Made by a program: the position numbers and the translations under genes. Positions 46,407-57,935 of a stretch of 64,000 bases of DNA are shown here, one piece after another (the stretch's first letter is position 1; each line of letters starts with the position of its first letter). The notes beneath the pieces were generated by a model. It had not been told where the DNA came from and ran no database searches. It worked only from the letters and a program-made list of their open reading frames with translations. Source of the DNA: Tretioscincus oriximinensis (Eukaryota; Chordata; Lepidosauria; Squamata; Gymnophthalmidae); the NCBI GenBank assembly GCA_022410635.1, contig JAJVDF010000003.1, positions 5,935,161 through 5,999,160 of the forward strand, read 5' to 3'.

Positions 46407-48890
46407 AAGATAAGAACATGAGAAGAGCCATACTGGATCAAGCCACAGCCCATCTAGTCCAGCATTCTGTCTCACACAGATGCCCACCAGATGCACCTGG
46501 GCAGTCTGAACAGAGGAAAGCAAAATAAGCACCTGTTCGTGACTCCCTCTAAATGGCACTTCAGGAGTCCTGCCTGTTGCTCCATCCCGGAGGCAACATC
46601 TAGACATCCATCCTAGTACCCATGGAATTTGCCTTTTTTGCTGCTGCTGCACAATGAGTTGACATCTTTATTGAATTGTCCACCAACACCCCAAGATCCT
46701 TTTCTTGCTCGGTTACAGAAAGCTTGGTTCACATCAGGTGGTAGTAGTAGTTGGGGTTCTTTGCCACAATGTGCATGACTTTGCACTTGCTTAAATTGAA
46801 GTGCATTTGACACTTTGATGTCCACTCACCCAATTTCAATAGATCACTCTGGAGTTCCTGAACAGTTTGGTGTCATCAGCATTTATGAATATATTGAAAA
46901 GCAAACAAAGGGTAGTAATAAATGTAAAGCGGTACCCCGCTTCTTACCTCTTTCCACTCAGAGAAATGTCCATTTATTACTACTCTCTGTTTTCTATCTT
47001 TTAGCCAGTTTCCAATCCAGGACAAAGTCTGTCCTCTTATACCATGAGTATGGAGCTTTTTTAGGCACCTTTGATGAGGGACTTTATCAAAAGCTTTCTG
47101 AAAATCTAGATAGACAATATCAACTGGATCCTCTTTATCTACTCTCAAAGAATTCTAGCAAGTTAGTAAGGCATGATTTACCTTTGCATAAGCCATGCTG
47201 AGTTTCATTTAGCAATGTGTGCTTCTCCATGTGTTTAGTAATTTTGTCCTTAATTATGATTTCCAACACTTTACCTGGAACTGATGTTAAACTGATGGGT
47301 CTATAATTTCCGGAATCACCCCGGGATCCTTTTTTGAGGATTGGTGTTATATTAGCTATCCTCCAATCTACTGGTACTATGCCTGATCTTAAGGAAAGAT
47401 TAAATACTTTGATTAGAAGTTCAGCAATTTCACATTTGAGTTCTTTAAGAATTCTTGGGTGAATGCTTATTAAGGCTAGCAAGGACCTCCTCCCTTGTTA
47501 TCTCTATTCAGTTTAATTCCTCTAGTGTTCTTCCTGAGAAAACTAAATCTGAGGTGGATAAATACCCTCTGTCTTCTTCAGTGAAAACTGAAGCAAAAAA
47601 ATCATTTAACCACTCTCTAATCTCCACATTCACCTTGACTATGCCCTTTTGTCCATTGCTATCTAGTGGCCCAACTGCTTTTCCTGGTAGGAATCTTATT
47701 TCTAATGTATTTGAAAAAAGTTCTTATTATTTCTTTTAATATTCCCTGCAATGTACTCCTCAAAGTTTTTCTTTGCATCCCTGACTACCGTCTTCCATTT
47801 GGTTTGCCACAGTTTGTGCTCCCTTCTGTTCTCCTCACTAGAGAATGGGTTTTTCTTCATTCTAATGACTTTCCTTACTGCAGAGGTAAGCCATATAGAT
47901 GTCTTCTTGGACTTGGCAGAACCCTTTCTTCTCTTGGGAATGCATTTTATTGAGCTTCCAATATTGTATTTGCAAACAATTTCCACGCTTTTTGAANGGA
48001 CTGGATTTTTCTCACATTTCCTTTTAATTATCTTTTTACCATTTTCCTCATTTTGGGAAAACTTCCTTTGTAAAAGTTGAAGGTTTCTGTGTTAGAACTG
48101 CTTGTCAATTTTCTATCCATATTCAAGTTGAAAGTTATTGTATTGTGGTCACTATTTCCTATGGGATCAGTTACAATTACATCTTGTATCAGGTCCTGTT
48201 CATTACTTAGGATTATATCCAGGATTCCCTTGCCTCTGGTTGGTTCTAAAACCACCTGCTCTAGGAAGCGATCAGTTAGCATNTCTAAGAATTTTATTTC
48301 TTTTTCACGAGTTGAACAAAAGTTTGCCCAATCAATGTGTGGATAGTTGAAGTCTCCCATTATTACTACCCTTCCCTTTTTGGAAGCTTCAATGACCTCA
48401 TGTTCCAAATGAATATCACTTTCAGGTGTTTGGTTAGGAGGCCGGAAGCAAACTCCCAATATTAGACTTGTTTTCTGACCTGATAATGTTATCCACAGTG
48501 CTTCTGTGGATGGGTCTGTTTTATCTGGAAATTCCAGTTCATAGGATTCAATCTCTTCTTTAACATACAAGGCTATACCACCATCAGTTCTCCCTTTCCT
48601 ATCTTTTCTGTATAGTTTGTAACCTGGGATTACTGTATCCCATTGGTTTTCTTCTCTCCACCAGGTTTCAGTTATGCCAATAATATCGACATTATTGTAA
48701 TTCACTAAGCANTCCAACTCCCCTATTTTTGCTCGGAGGCTTCTGGCATTTGCATACAGGCATTTATATGCCCTTCTCCGGTACAAGTTTTGCCCCGTAT
48801 ATTTGTGGGGAACTACAGTTTGCTCGTTACAGCTTTTTACTTGAATACAACAACCGGCTTCCCCCTCCAATACTATATTATCTGCATAAT
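46407..48890 (-). mobile_element. CR1/L2-type LINE, near-complete ORF2 with damage
   Basis: The minus strand from 48870 carries an AP-endonuclease domain: CLYANARSLRAKIGEL, GITETWWREENQWDTV, VIMGDFNYPHIDW, SDHNTITFNL. Then comes linker sequence (RREHKLWQTKWKTVVRDAKK), RT blocks NYRPISLTSVPGKVLE and VDIVYLDFQKAFDKVPHQ, and the 3' tail ending at 46410. Stops, frameshifts and an internal deletion near 46620-46880 leave it inactive. It lies between IRF2 and CASP3. Confidence 0.9.
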
Positions 48891-48971
48891 TCTGTTCCTC
48901 AGCAACTGCATTTACATTTATACTCTCTCGAACCGGATGCTGCCCAGTTCTTGTTGGTTTTCCCCCAGATA

Positions 48972-49065
48972 TCAGTTTAAAAGCTGCTCTGCAATCTTTT
49001 TAATATTAAGGTTGCAGAGCAGCTTAACACTCTGCAATCTTAATATTAAGGTTGTAGAGCATTAA
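48972..49065. repeat. Tandem pair of small hairpins
   Basis: AAGCTGCTCTGCAA pairs with TTGCAGAGCAGCTT around TAATATTA, followed by CTCTGCAATCTTAATATTAA pairing with GGTTGTAGAG. Confidence 0.6.
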
Positions 49066-49069
49066 GATG

Positions 49070-51066
49070 CAGGGGATTCCTTGCACAACTTATGATCCAA
49101 ACACATCTTTTTTTGGGGGGGAGGGAGGATAGATGTGCAGTTATGTGAGCCAAGAGGAAACCTATTGGCTGATTAAGATCTTTTAGTACCAAGGCCCTCA
49201 CGTACTACATTCAACCAAGCATACAGCAGTTGCTGTTAGATTACATCTCTCTACCCTGCCTGTTGTAATTTAAGCCTCATTTGCACACAGAAACGTAAAG
49301 TTTCTCGCACAGGGTGAGAAAAAACTCCACAATCAACTCAGCAGCACTCAAAAAAATTCTCTTGGAAATTTTGAAAATTATGAATTTAACTAATATGCAA
49401 AAACGTCTCTTCTTACTTCTTGCACAGGGCCTTATTATAGTATATACCCCAACTTAGGGCTCTGCCTTCTGCACGCTAGTGAAGACTATAACAAGCCTCC
49501 TGTGGTCTGCCATAATCTGCACTGGCATGCAACTGGCTGAGCCTTAATCCAAAATCTATTTTGGAACAAGCCAGAGCAGAAAGGGCAAATGTCAAGAAAT
49601 CTAGATAAAAATCAGCATTATCCATGGTATATGGCTTTGTTCCTCAAGATGGTAAGTAGCAATACAAGAATGCAACATTTCTTAAATTTTTATATATAAA
49701 TATGGGAGGGGTATTATAACGAAGCTCGTCTCTGTTCAAGCGTCTCATGCTAAATCNTAATTTTTGCAGTGTGACTATGCAGCGAGCAGATAAAAGTGTG
49801 AGTATGTGTATGTGAACATTGGAATATGAATCTCTAGAAAGGCAATTTGTTCAAGGATACAATAAATGTTCAATCCCAGTGAACTCAAGGTACAAGTGAA
49901 AGGTTTTTTTTTTGAAAAACAAACTATGGAGTAGTCACTGCTTATGATTCATATATAACAGGTTAAAGGTTAATGAGGTTAAACTAGCAGGAACTTCCTG
50001 ATAAACATACTTCACCGAAATCTAAGNATAAAGGTAATCAAGACTTTGCATTTGGGGATAGATAATTTTAATAGGTTCAGAGAAATTCTAAACTTTTCTC
50101 AAGCAACATCTGGATGTGGGCTTCCACCATAAGTTACAAAGAATAACTTTGCTGAGTTACTCCAAACAACTTTGGTTACATTCATAATTTCTTTTGTACA
50201 TCTCAGCTAAGAATCACATATTTTCATATGTTCCATATACTATTACATGCAAGAAACATCTAAGTTGAAAAATTATTTACATGTAAAAATGTAGTTCCCG
50301 ATTTCATATAGAAAGGAGTTCTAAGCACCACATTGAATTACCGGTAAAAAATATTTTAGAAAAATCCAAGGCAGAAATGGTTTTAGGCTAGCTGAAATGC
50401 TCTGAGAAACTTGACAGAATTTCAGTTGATCCTTTCTATTCACATTTGTATTGAAGAAACCTACCCATAGTATAGATTGTTCCTCATGATTGCATAGGAA
50501 GGAAACTGCCAATTTAGTTTTTCTATTGATTGAAATCCACCTGGAAAAGACATCAAAGCTACCGAATTGTAAACAGCTATTCAGAAAACGGGAGCCAAGT
50601 TGTCCTCTCTTTCCTATAGAATAGTTTTAAGCTAGAGAAGTGTTGTCCATTTCCCTCTCGTGTGATCCTAATTCAAATGTAATCATATTAACATTGCAAG
50701 CATAATTATGGCAACACGTAGGAAAACAAGTATTCTATGAACACAGTTTTCTCCCAAGCAAACACAATTACAATAATTACGAAAATGAACTATATGCTGA
50801 AGTAGTATCACTTCAGATTTTGCAATTATGAATTTCTTAGATTCTTCCTTAGTCGCTTATCAAATACAATCCAAATAACACTGAACCTCTACATGCAATT
50901 ACATTTTCCCATAAGAATTTCTGAACAAGCAAATTACCCCAATCCTCTAGCAGTAGAAATGTTTCTGGACCCATCGATTCTTAAGTGAAGCCTAAGAAGA
51001 AGAGGCTGAAGGCTAATTCAGAAATTAAAACATCAAAGTCGTTTTCATGCTACAACACAACAACTT
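49070..51066. other. CASP3 3' UTR and downstream flank
   Basis: Largely unique AT-rich sequence after the CASP3 stop codon. A palindromic-family scrap lies near 49500. The UTR end cannot be fixed; ATTAAA on the minus strand at 50072 is one candidate. Confidence 0.4.
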
Positions 51067-51293
51067 TTAGCAAGGGAAATAAACATCTTTTGTNAGCATA
51101 GACACAATACAGGGAATTTGCTTCTTGCCATGGAAATCTGACATATTTGAACAAGAACTGAACTCTGCAACCTTACGATTTACACGCGTCAGGATCTGCA
51201 GCAGTTCCAATTTTTTTGCGTACTGTTTCAGCATCGTACAAAGTGACTGGATAAACCAGGAGCCATCCGACGAATTCCTCCAAGAGTAGTAGC
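51067..51293 (-). CDS. CASP3: CASP3 exon 7 (small subunit and stop)
   Basis: Terminal coding exon after acceptor CTTGCAG. It encodes [34 protein letters not shown] and ends KDVYFPC then TAA at 51069-51067. It is one residue shorter than human after KVA. The 3' UTR continues leftward. An ATTAAA on the minus strand at 50072-50067 is a weak poly(A)-signal candidate. Confidence 0.97.
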
Positions 51294-54200
51294 CTGCAAG
51301 AGAAAGATAACATGAAACATAGCTCAAACATAATGTTTTCCNGAACAAACCAGCAGGTAACACAATATTTTTGGCTAAAATTAGAAATCAGAAATGTCGT
51401 CGTCATTGTGCATATCTGAGTGGGATGGTGGCCCTTTAATAGTCATCTTGGANTTCAAAGGAAAACATCTCACTTTAGTGTGACCTACACATCACTTATT
51501 TACTCCACTGTAGTCTACAATATTCCACAATAAAGCATGGATATTCTGGGATAAACCAGTCCACACAATGCTTTATTGTGGAATATAAGTGATGTGTGAA
51601 TCAGGCTTTTATCTCTCAGCATTAATATCTCACTATAATGTCAGCGTACTGCTCATATTGGTTCAGAAATGTATACAAGCAAAAAAAGTATTTGGCATCC
51701 CTTGAGAATATTCCAGTTTACTGTAATGAAATGGTGGCATTGCTTTTAATCAGTCTGCATTACCGGGTGCAGTAGAATAAGCATATAGGAAGTCAGCTTC
51801 TACAGGTATCTTGTGGCAGGCGTCTTCATCAGTGCTACTGTCTGTTTCAATGCCAGAATCNAGTTCTGTTCCTCTACAAGCCTAGAGAAAGACCATTAAG
51901 AAAGAAAAAGTTATTCATAAGGATTCCCATACATTTCTTTTTTTGAAAGTGCCAAAGTTAACATAAACAAAGAAAAGCTTTTTAAGAGATACATCTGAAC
52001 CTGAAGTCCTTTCTGCACTGTGGGTTCACATTCAAAGGCATTCCCCTGAAACTGGGGTTACAGATGAATTAAGTTGTATCTCCAACAGATTGATACTCAA
52101 CAAATTCTTGCCAATGCTTCACAAGTTGGGTCTTGACCACGTTTTATTTTAATTTTTCAATGTGAATGCTGGCTAACGTGTCAAGAGGCTTATGAGGTAN
52201 ACAAGCTTTCCATAATTTCAACAATTTCAAGTTCAACAATTTATAGTTAATAAAATTGTAATGTTTAATTGCAAACATCGACCCATTCATATTAGATAAC
52301 CAAAACACAACCCATTCCAGTTGTGTTTCCCAAACATTTTTCATTCATCAAATTGCTCAGTTCGTGCAATTTTATTTTCTTGCCATCATCATGCAAACCA
52401 AGGTTTGATGATCTATGGTGGTATCAGCACAGAAGATTAAAACATACACAACATACATCTCTTCTGAACATTATCAGATACAAGGCAGGGGACGTGTAAA
52501 AGTAACGTGGCACTTTATAACAGGCCAACACTCCCAACTTTTTTCTATTTCTGTATCCTTTGCAGTTCCATAAACTGTACCTTTCATGTTAGCAAAATAT
52601 TTGTAATTGCTATCATTTCAGATATCCCAGTTATTAACATTTGTTTCCTGTGTAACTTGAAACTCCCAAATTCATACCCTGTGGGTACACAGATTGCTGA
52701 TTGGGCAAACTTGCCATAAGTGACTAAGTATCCCTTGTCCTGGGTTACCTGAATAAAGAAGAGCTTTGGCTTCCCTGCCAAGGTCTTACACCTGTCTCCT
52801 CGGAAGAGGCTGGTTAACAACTTCAGCTCCACAGGGCCATCTGTACCATAGATCAGGCCATCCTCTCCATGGCTTAGTAAAACACAAGCAAGGCTGTTTC
52901 TNCTGCTGTGGTCATCCCTGGAAACTTTAAAAAGGGAAAGAACAAACATTAAACAGCAGAAACGAGGGATACATTTTCCTTTGGGGACAATGTAGTGTTT
53001 TTTATTGAAAGCAAAAAATGTGAAATATCTGTCTAGAAGTGTGTTTCGTAAGATANAGCCCAAACAATTAATTTTAATACAAAATATCTATACACTCTTT
53101 TAAAATTAATTCCTGATGCTCTCTTGGGAACAAGAACTAGATTTTTATACCCCACTTTTCTTACCCAAAGGGACTCAAAGTTGCTTATAAGCTATTTTTC
53201 ACCCAAAGGCTTATATTCTATCTTCCCCATCATGATGTGAAGGTGCAAATTCCTCCGCTTGCTTTCAAACAGCAAGGTTGACTGAAGCTAATGCCAGTAG
53301 AAGGTGCTCACTCCTTTCCATGGCAGACACTTGGGCCTCGAATGCCGACCTCTCTGTTGAAAGGTCATTGTTCTTAACTTCTTAACTTTTTGTAAGCCGC
53401 CCTGGACACCTTCGGGGGGAANGGCGGGGTAAAAATCTTTAAATAAATAAATAAATAAATAACTTCTGTATCACTATGTCTCTTGAGGGCATGTAGTGCA
53501 GCAAAAGGGATGCAGTAATGTTGGGATGAAGTGGAAGAAGCCTGAAACNCACCTTCCAGGAGAAAAGGGTCAACAGACTTGGTCACCTGAGGTGTGTAAC
53601 TGACCTACAGTAGAGTGTCCTCTTCCTTCCATTGGAGCTTCGCACTCTCTCCTACTGAAGAAACTAGAGCAAGAATTTCCCTCCCCGTTCCTAACAGTCA
53701 GGTGGCCCTCCAGGCTATCGGTAACATAGGTCTGCTTGTTTCTGTTCCTCTTGTGCATTGCTATTCACAGCAAGAAGGGATCTTTCATCCCTTTGCCGGG
53801 AGACAACTTCATCCACAATTTCTCAGGTCTACGGAACTGAGAAAATTCCCAGCTGAACTATTTTGCGCTTTGTACCTCAGCCTTGCTAATCCTGCNCTTG
53901 GAAGGCCACTCACCATTCTGCAAAACCTCAACGATCTGTTTGCAGGTCAGGTCATTGTATGGCTTGACAGTGTAGCCCAAGGCTCTGAATGTGTCCACAA
54001 TGTGTTTAGCGTCGTTATCCGTGCCAGAGCGGTATGACATCCCTAAGGGTTAAACATATTCTTAAAATACTACATAGAAAGTTGCCTTGAGTGGACGCTG
54101 TCCTACATCATATCCCCATGATTACAAACTTCAGGGAATGAGATGAAAAGGTTACGCTTACCTGTTGCTGGGTGGAAGTTTTTGTTATTAACTAAAATAC

Positions 54201-55526
54201 ACATCCCCATCTCTGGATAGTCCATTCTGTAACTCTCATCCGCTTGTACTGCAGAATCCACTGACTTGCTCACTGGAAAGCCCTTCCTGTGAATGATTAA
54301 GGTCAGGAAAATCCAGGGTATGTGTCATCTAAAACATATCAAAATCCATCAGCTTACAGGCTGAGCATTTTAGCATTTTGCTTCAGGGAATGGTCATTAG
54401 CAACCATTGCCATTCACTCCCGCCAACTGCTCTCTTCCTTGGGCAATTGTGATCTGCCCTGGAATATAAATGTAAATAAATAAATAAGCAAACAAATAAA
54501 TACGTAAATGGATTTCTGCTTCTGGTCCAGATGCAGGAACTCTGAATGCTGAATTCTAGATCTTTTAAGGCTTGGCTGATCCCAACTCCCTATGATTGAA
54601 CACAAAAGTGTTTTTATTTTCATCCAATTGTGGCAAGTGGGAGGCACGTCAGGCAATGTAAATCATAGAAAACCTAGAATACAGCATTCATAGTGAAGGG
54701 ATGAGCAGTGCAGAAACCTGACTTATTATTTGCTCTTGCCCAGTGCCTGTTTGTATTGCCCTCAAGTACCAAACCACAGATGCAATTTTCATGCAGTGTC
54801 TAAAGATGGCTGTTTTATTAAGGCCCTGTTGCACAGACTTAATAGTCCATTTTAGGGCAACCATTGGAAATAGCGTCTGACTCTGAAGTGCCTTCAAAGC
54901 CAGCTTAGGAGCTGACGTCAAAGGCAGTGCTGAACTTCCAAGCTGCCTTTAGAGGCATCTTCATAGAAATCCATAAAGTCAGTGCTGAAGTGAACCAGAT
55001 GAAGTGTGCAATTAATGCCCATTTGGCATTTACATGCTAGCACACACTGTTTCATTTCTAATGGAAAATGCTTAATGCAAATGCATGTAACTGCATCTAA
55101 TTCACATCACATAATCAATGTGTTTTAAGACAGGAAGGTATAAAGGGTGTAAAGGGAAAATTTCAGCAGATGCTGCAAGCATTACAATCTGCATCTGTTT
55201 GATTTTTTTTTTGATACACCCATTAAGGATACACATTTTGTCCTGCTTTTTTCTTACATCCCTATCAGTATCCCTGTTTCCTATGATGAACCCNGATCAC
55301 TCGTTTGATTTGCAATTTAAATCAGTTCTGATGTCTCCATTTTTTTCAGTGAAAGTCAACTGGGCAAAACTGGCTTATGCACATTCCTACGAGGCACCCT
55401 GTGAACCAAAGAGCCTGCCTTAGATAGCCTAGATTAATCAAAAACATCTCACCCTTCCGATTTAGAAGACGTTTTTGCATCTGTCACAGTGTTCGATGTG
55501 TTCATAATATGATCTATGTCTGCCAT
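51067..55526 (-). CDS. CASP3: CASP3, caspase-3 (complete coding sequence)
   Basis: Executioner cysteine protease of apoptosis, made as a cytosolic zymogen that is cleaved into large and small subunits and then cuts after DEVD-like sites. Six coding exons join in one 849-nt frame (282 residues plus stop; human has 277): 55526-55453, 54286-54162, 54042-53914, 52924-52749, 51881-51764 and 51293-51067. All junctions are GT-AG and in phase. Visible landmarks are the pro-domain end SVD before [17 protein letters not shown], the catalytic His in LLSHGED, the catalytic Cys in QACRG (Q and A split between exons 5 and 6), the inter-subunit cleavage site IETD before S, and the substrate loop [18 protein letters not shown]. 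Ambiguous bases in exons 5, 6 and 7 do not break the frame. CASP7 is excluded by the [15 protein letters not shown] and [13 protein letters not shown] blocks. Confidence 0.97.
51480..51605. repeat. Fold-back MITE-like repeat in CASP3 intron 6
   Basis: TATTCCACAATAAAGCA pairs with TGCTTTATTGTGGAATA, and the outer ACACATCACTTAT pairs with ATAAGTGATGTGT, with one arm carrying an extra 20-nt insert. Confidence 0.75.
51764..51881 (-). CDS. CASP3: CASP3 exon 6 (catalytic cysteine and IETD site)
   Basis: 118-nt exon (acceptor CTCTAG, donor GTAATG) encoding [20 protein letters not shown] and then [19 protein letters not shown]. It contains the active-site Cys and the IETD cleavage site between large and small subunits. 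Confidence 0.97.
52749..52924 (-). CDS. CASP3: CASP3 exon 5 (catalytic histidine)
   Basis: 176-nt exon, acceptor TTTAAAG, donor GTAACC. It encodes VSRDDHS, then [15 protein letters not shown] with the catalytic His, and [20 protein letters not shown] nearer AG would shift the frame, so the TTTAAAG acceptor is chosen. One ambiguous base falls in a Ser/Arg codon. Confidence 0.97.
53130..53385 (-). mobile_element. tRNA-derived SINE, family B
   Basis: ACCCAAAGGGACTCAAAGTT, then TCTTCCCCATCATGATGTGA, GCCAGTAGAAGGTGCTCACT and CTTGGGCCTCGAATGCCGAC; reverse complement of the 43493 copy. A repeat tail module (GTAAGCCGCCCTGGACACCT, then (AAAT)n) follows at 53389-53462. It lies in CASP3 intron 4. Confidence 0.7.
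53914..54042 (-). CDS. CASP3: CASP3 exon 4
   Basis: 129-nt exon encoding [20 protein letters not shown] to EVLQN, with acceptor CCTTAG and donor GTGAGT. It includes the loop-1 segment equivalent to human MTSRSGTDVD. Confidence 0.96.
54162..54286 (-). CDS. CASP3: CASP3 exon 3
   Basis: 125-nt exon (acceptor TTCACAG, donor GTAAGC). It encodes the end of the pro-domain with SKSVD before S, aligning with human SESMD before S, and then the start of the large subunit ([20 protein letters not shown]). Confidence 0.96.
54300..55440. other. CASP3 intron 2
   Basis: Intron between coding exons 2 and 3. An AAATAAATAAAT run lies near 54470-54510. No gene inside. Confidence 0.6.
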
Positions 55527-55534
55527 CGTGGATC
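55453..55534 (-). CDS. CASP3: CASP3 exon 2 (start codon)
   Basis: Acceptor TTTCATCAG, eight untranslated bases, then ATG at 55526-55524 encoding [18 protein letters not shown] and the rest of the short pro-domain. Donor GTGAGA. The sequence is diverged from mammals, as expected of the pro-domain, so the start rests on frame and position. Confidence 0.88.
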
Positions 55535-56520
55535 CTGATGAAAGCAAAGAATAAAATATTAGAAGTTATTCATATATGCACACTTAAATCATGCCTAAAC
55601 TTGCTCCACATGATTAACAGCATTAGAGAAGGTTCACTGGGAGGAGTCAAACCATAAAGATGCCATTCAGGATACTTTTCATACTCAAATAGTATCAGAT
55701 TCTTTGTCAATGGCTATCAGAAAAAAATACTTTTCAAAAAACAATTGAACATGAGAGATTATCATGTACACCAAATGGATTAAAATTCCCTACAGAGAAT
55801 GTGCGTGTTCTACAGAGTTGATGCCACCATAGTAAAGAATNGTAGCTCCCTTGGGGGACCTCTACGATAGCATAGGAAGGCATTACCTCATCTGGATGAG
55901 CTCAAGCAGAGGTCATGTTTCTTCAGGCAGAATCTCACTGTGTCTTTGGGGAGGATGAGCTCATCCTACAAAACANTGGCGGATGGTGGGCAGCCTTCTA
56001 GGAACAGCTGGAACAGGCAATTATTCTACTTTTGATATTCTTCCTTTCCTCCTCATGCTGAGAAGTAATGCTTTGAAAGATTTATGTTCCCAGAAACCCC
56101 TAACCCTGTAACNAATTATAGTTTACTAATATTATGATTCATGCCACAATTAATTTGCAACAAATATAAAGTTTGGAGAGTTAAGGGAAAGCATGTTTTA
56201 TGCTATCACATTTAGTAATGGCTATTTCAGACAGGAAATAAAAGAGGGGTAGCTATCTATTATTTGTTCATAAAGATTTTTTGTAAAGTTAGATTCTTGC
56301 ATTAGCATGGGAATAATAATANGTGCTTCTTCCTCAGACAAGATATTTGGTGTTTGAAAGTGTTTATTGGAGTATTTACGGGTTAAATGGGGAAGCTGTG
56401 GATACCTGCCATGTTCTTTTCTGACATTTTACACTTTCATTGATGGAATGATATTCCTGCCATTAGAAGCAGCAGCTAATAAGACTGTTAGCCTCTTTGC
56501 TAGAATCTNTCTGTGTGTGN

Positions 56521-57618
56521 CTTGAGGATGTAGTCTGCTACCTTCCTTTTTCTTGTTAGTCTCTAAGCTGCTGTGAAATCTCCTTGCTGGATATTCTGGG
56601 GAGCCTGTATACAAGGTGAAAGTGAAATATAAATTTACCTAGTCACGCATGTAGGTTGAAATACTTAAGAGTAATTCTCTCCGTGGATCTTCAGAAACCA
56701 ATCACTGTATGCTATGATAAACAAGCCAATGATTGAAGCCTAAATCTTAACAACAAATTAATCAATAGGAAACTAGCACTGGTAGCCAGGAAGTCCTTGC
56801 CAGACTTGAAGAATCAAGTGGACAGCTGTAGGAATAAATAAGTAATGTTTGGAAAACACGTTCTTCCTCGCACAAATCTAAAGCACCTCAATTTTAGGCA
56901 TCACTAAAGGCAAGTTCAAGCACAGCCTCTACTAGCATTTAAAAACCCTCTTTTAAGAAGCAGAACAAACAAAGCAATTATCAAACGCAAAACAGTCATT
57001 TCTTCTGTCATCATAAAAAACAACTATGTGTGATAGAAGATNCACCACTCTAGCCCTAAACTTTCCCGTATTTTCCTCTTACTGTCTGATGGCAGATTTT
57101 GTGCCATTTTTAAAGGCTTTGCCCTCTAGTTTTGGGCAAGGCACAACTAGCATTCATAGCCTATCTTTGTCATTCACCTACCTTTATTTTCACAATCAAC
57201 AGAAAGACATAATTATACAAGAGCACCCTTGTGATGTGCTGCATTTCATCATTTCCTGTATATACCAAAGTGCTTGCAGGGANGATCAACAGTTTTCAGC
57301 TGCAATTTTGAGTCCATAGCATTACAACCAAACAATGTCATATGTACATGAATCCTAAGCACATATCAGAGTGCTGTTAATAACATTTTCAGAGGGAAAT
57401 TGAATAACTTTTNTACTGTGCACCACCAGTTTTGCTTTCAGTTTCTGAAGATCCACGGAGAGAATTACTCTTAAGTATTTCAACCTACATGCGTGACTAG
57501 GTAAATTTATATTTCACTTTCACCTTGTACACAGGNTCCCCAGAATATCNGGCAAGNNGATTTCACAGCAGCTTAGGGACTAACAAGAAAAAGGAAGGTA
57601 GAAGACTACATCCTCAAG
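56521..57618. repeat. Inverted duplication, 178-bp arms, in CASP3 intron 1
   Basis: Arms 56521-56698 and 57441-57618 have equal length and very high identity in inverted orientation. Each joins a pLTR piece (TTTTTCTTGTTAGTCTCTAA) to about 100 bp of non-repeat DNA (CTAGTCACGCATGTAGGTTG). The 742-bp spacer is unique. Ambiguous bases cluster at both arms. Confidence 0.9.
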
Positions 57619-57644
57619 TGGATGGAGAGACACACACANAGAGA

Positions 57645-57735
57645 GATTCTAGCAAAGAGATCTTGTAGCACCTTAGAACTAATAAGAGAAAGGGAGTCAG
57701 CAGGAACTTTCATAGGCAAGTCTACTTTTTCAGGT
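57645..57735 (-). repeat. Penelope-like pLTR fragment
   Basis: TCTAGCAAAGAGATCTTGTA, GCACCTTAGAACTAATAAGA, CTTTCATAGGCAAGTCTACT. Another decayed minus-oriented piece lies at 57812-57890. Confidence 0.55.
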
Positions 57736-57750
57736 GTATAGATAGGGAGA

Positions 57751-57806
57751 TATACTGCTCAAAACAATTATGTTAAAGTGTTCCCTTAATTGTTTTGAGN
57801 AGTATA
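57751..57806. mobile_element. Tc1/mariner-like palindromic MITE, internally deleted copy
   Basis: TATACTGCTCAAAACAATTA, then the complete right arm (TTAAAGTGTTCCCTTAATTG to AGTATA). Compared with 7594-7677 it has lost part of the left arm and the centre. Confidence 0.75.
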
Positions 57807-57935
57807 CTTTAACAAGGGGTTTCTTGTAGACTAGAGATTAATGAGAGAAAGGGAGGCAGCCAAGCAAGTTTATTTCTTCAGAGGCTTCAAGCTTTCCAGC
57901 TTATCCTTTTAAAAAGCTGACAACATCCATAAAGT

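Noticed and set aside
51067..55526. CASP7 instead of CASP3
   Set aside because: [13 protein letters not shown] is CASP7-like, but [20 protein letters not shown] and IETD-S, together with linkage to IRF2, identify CASP3.
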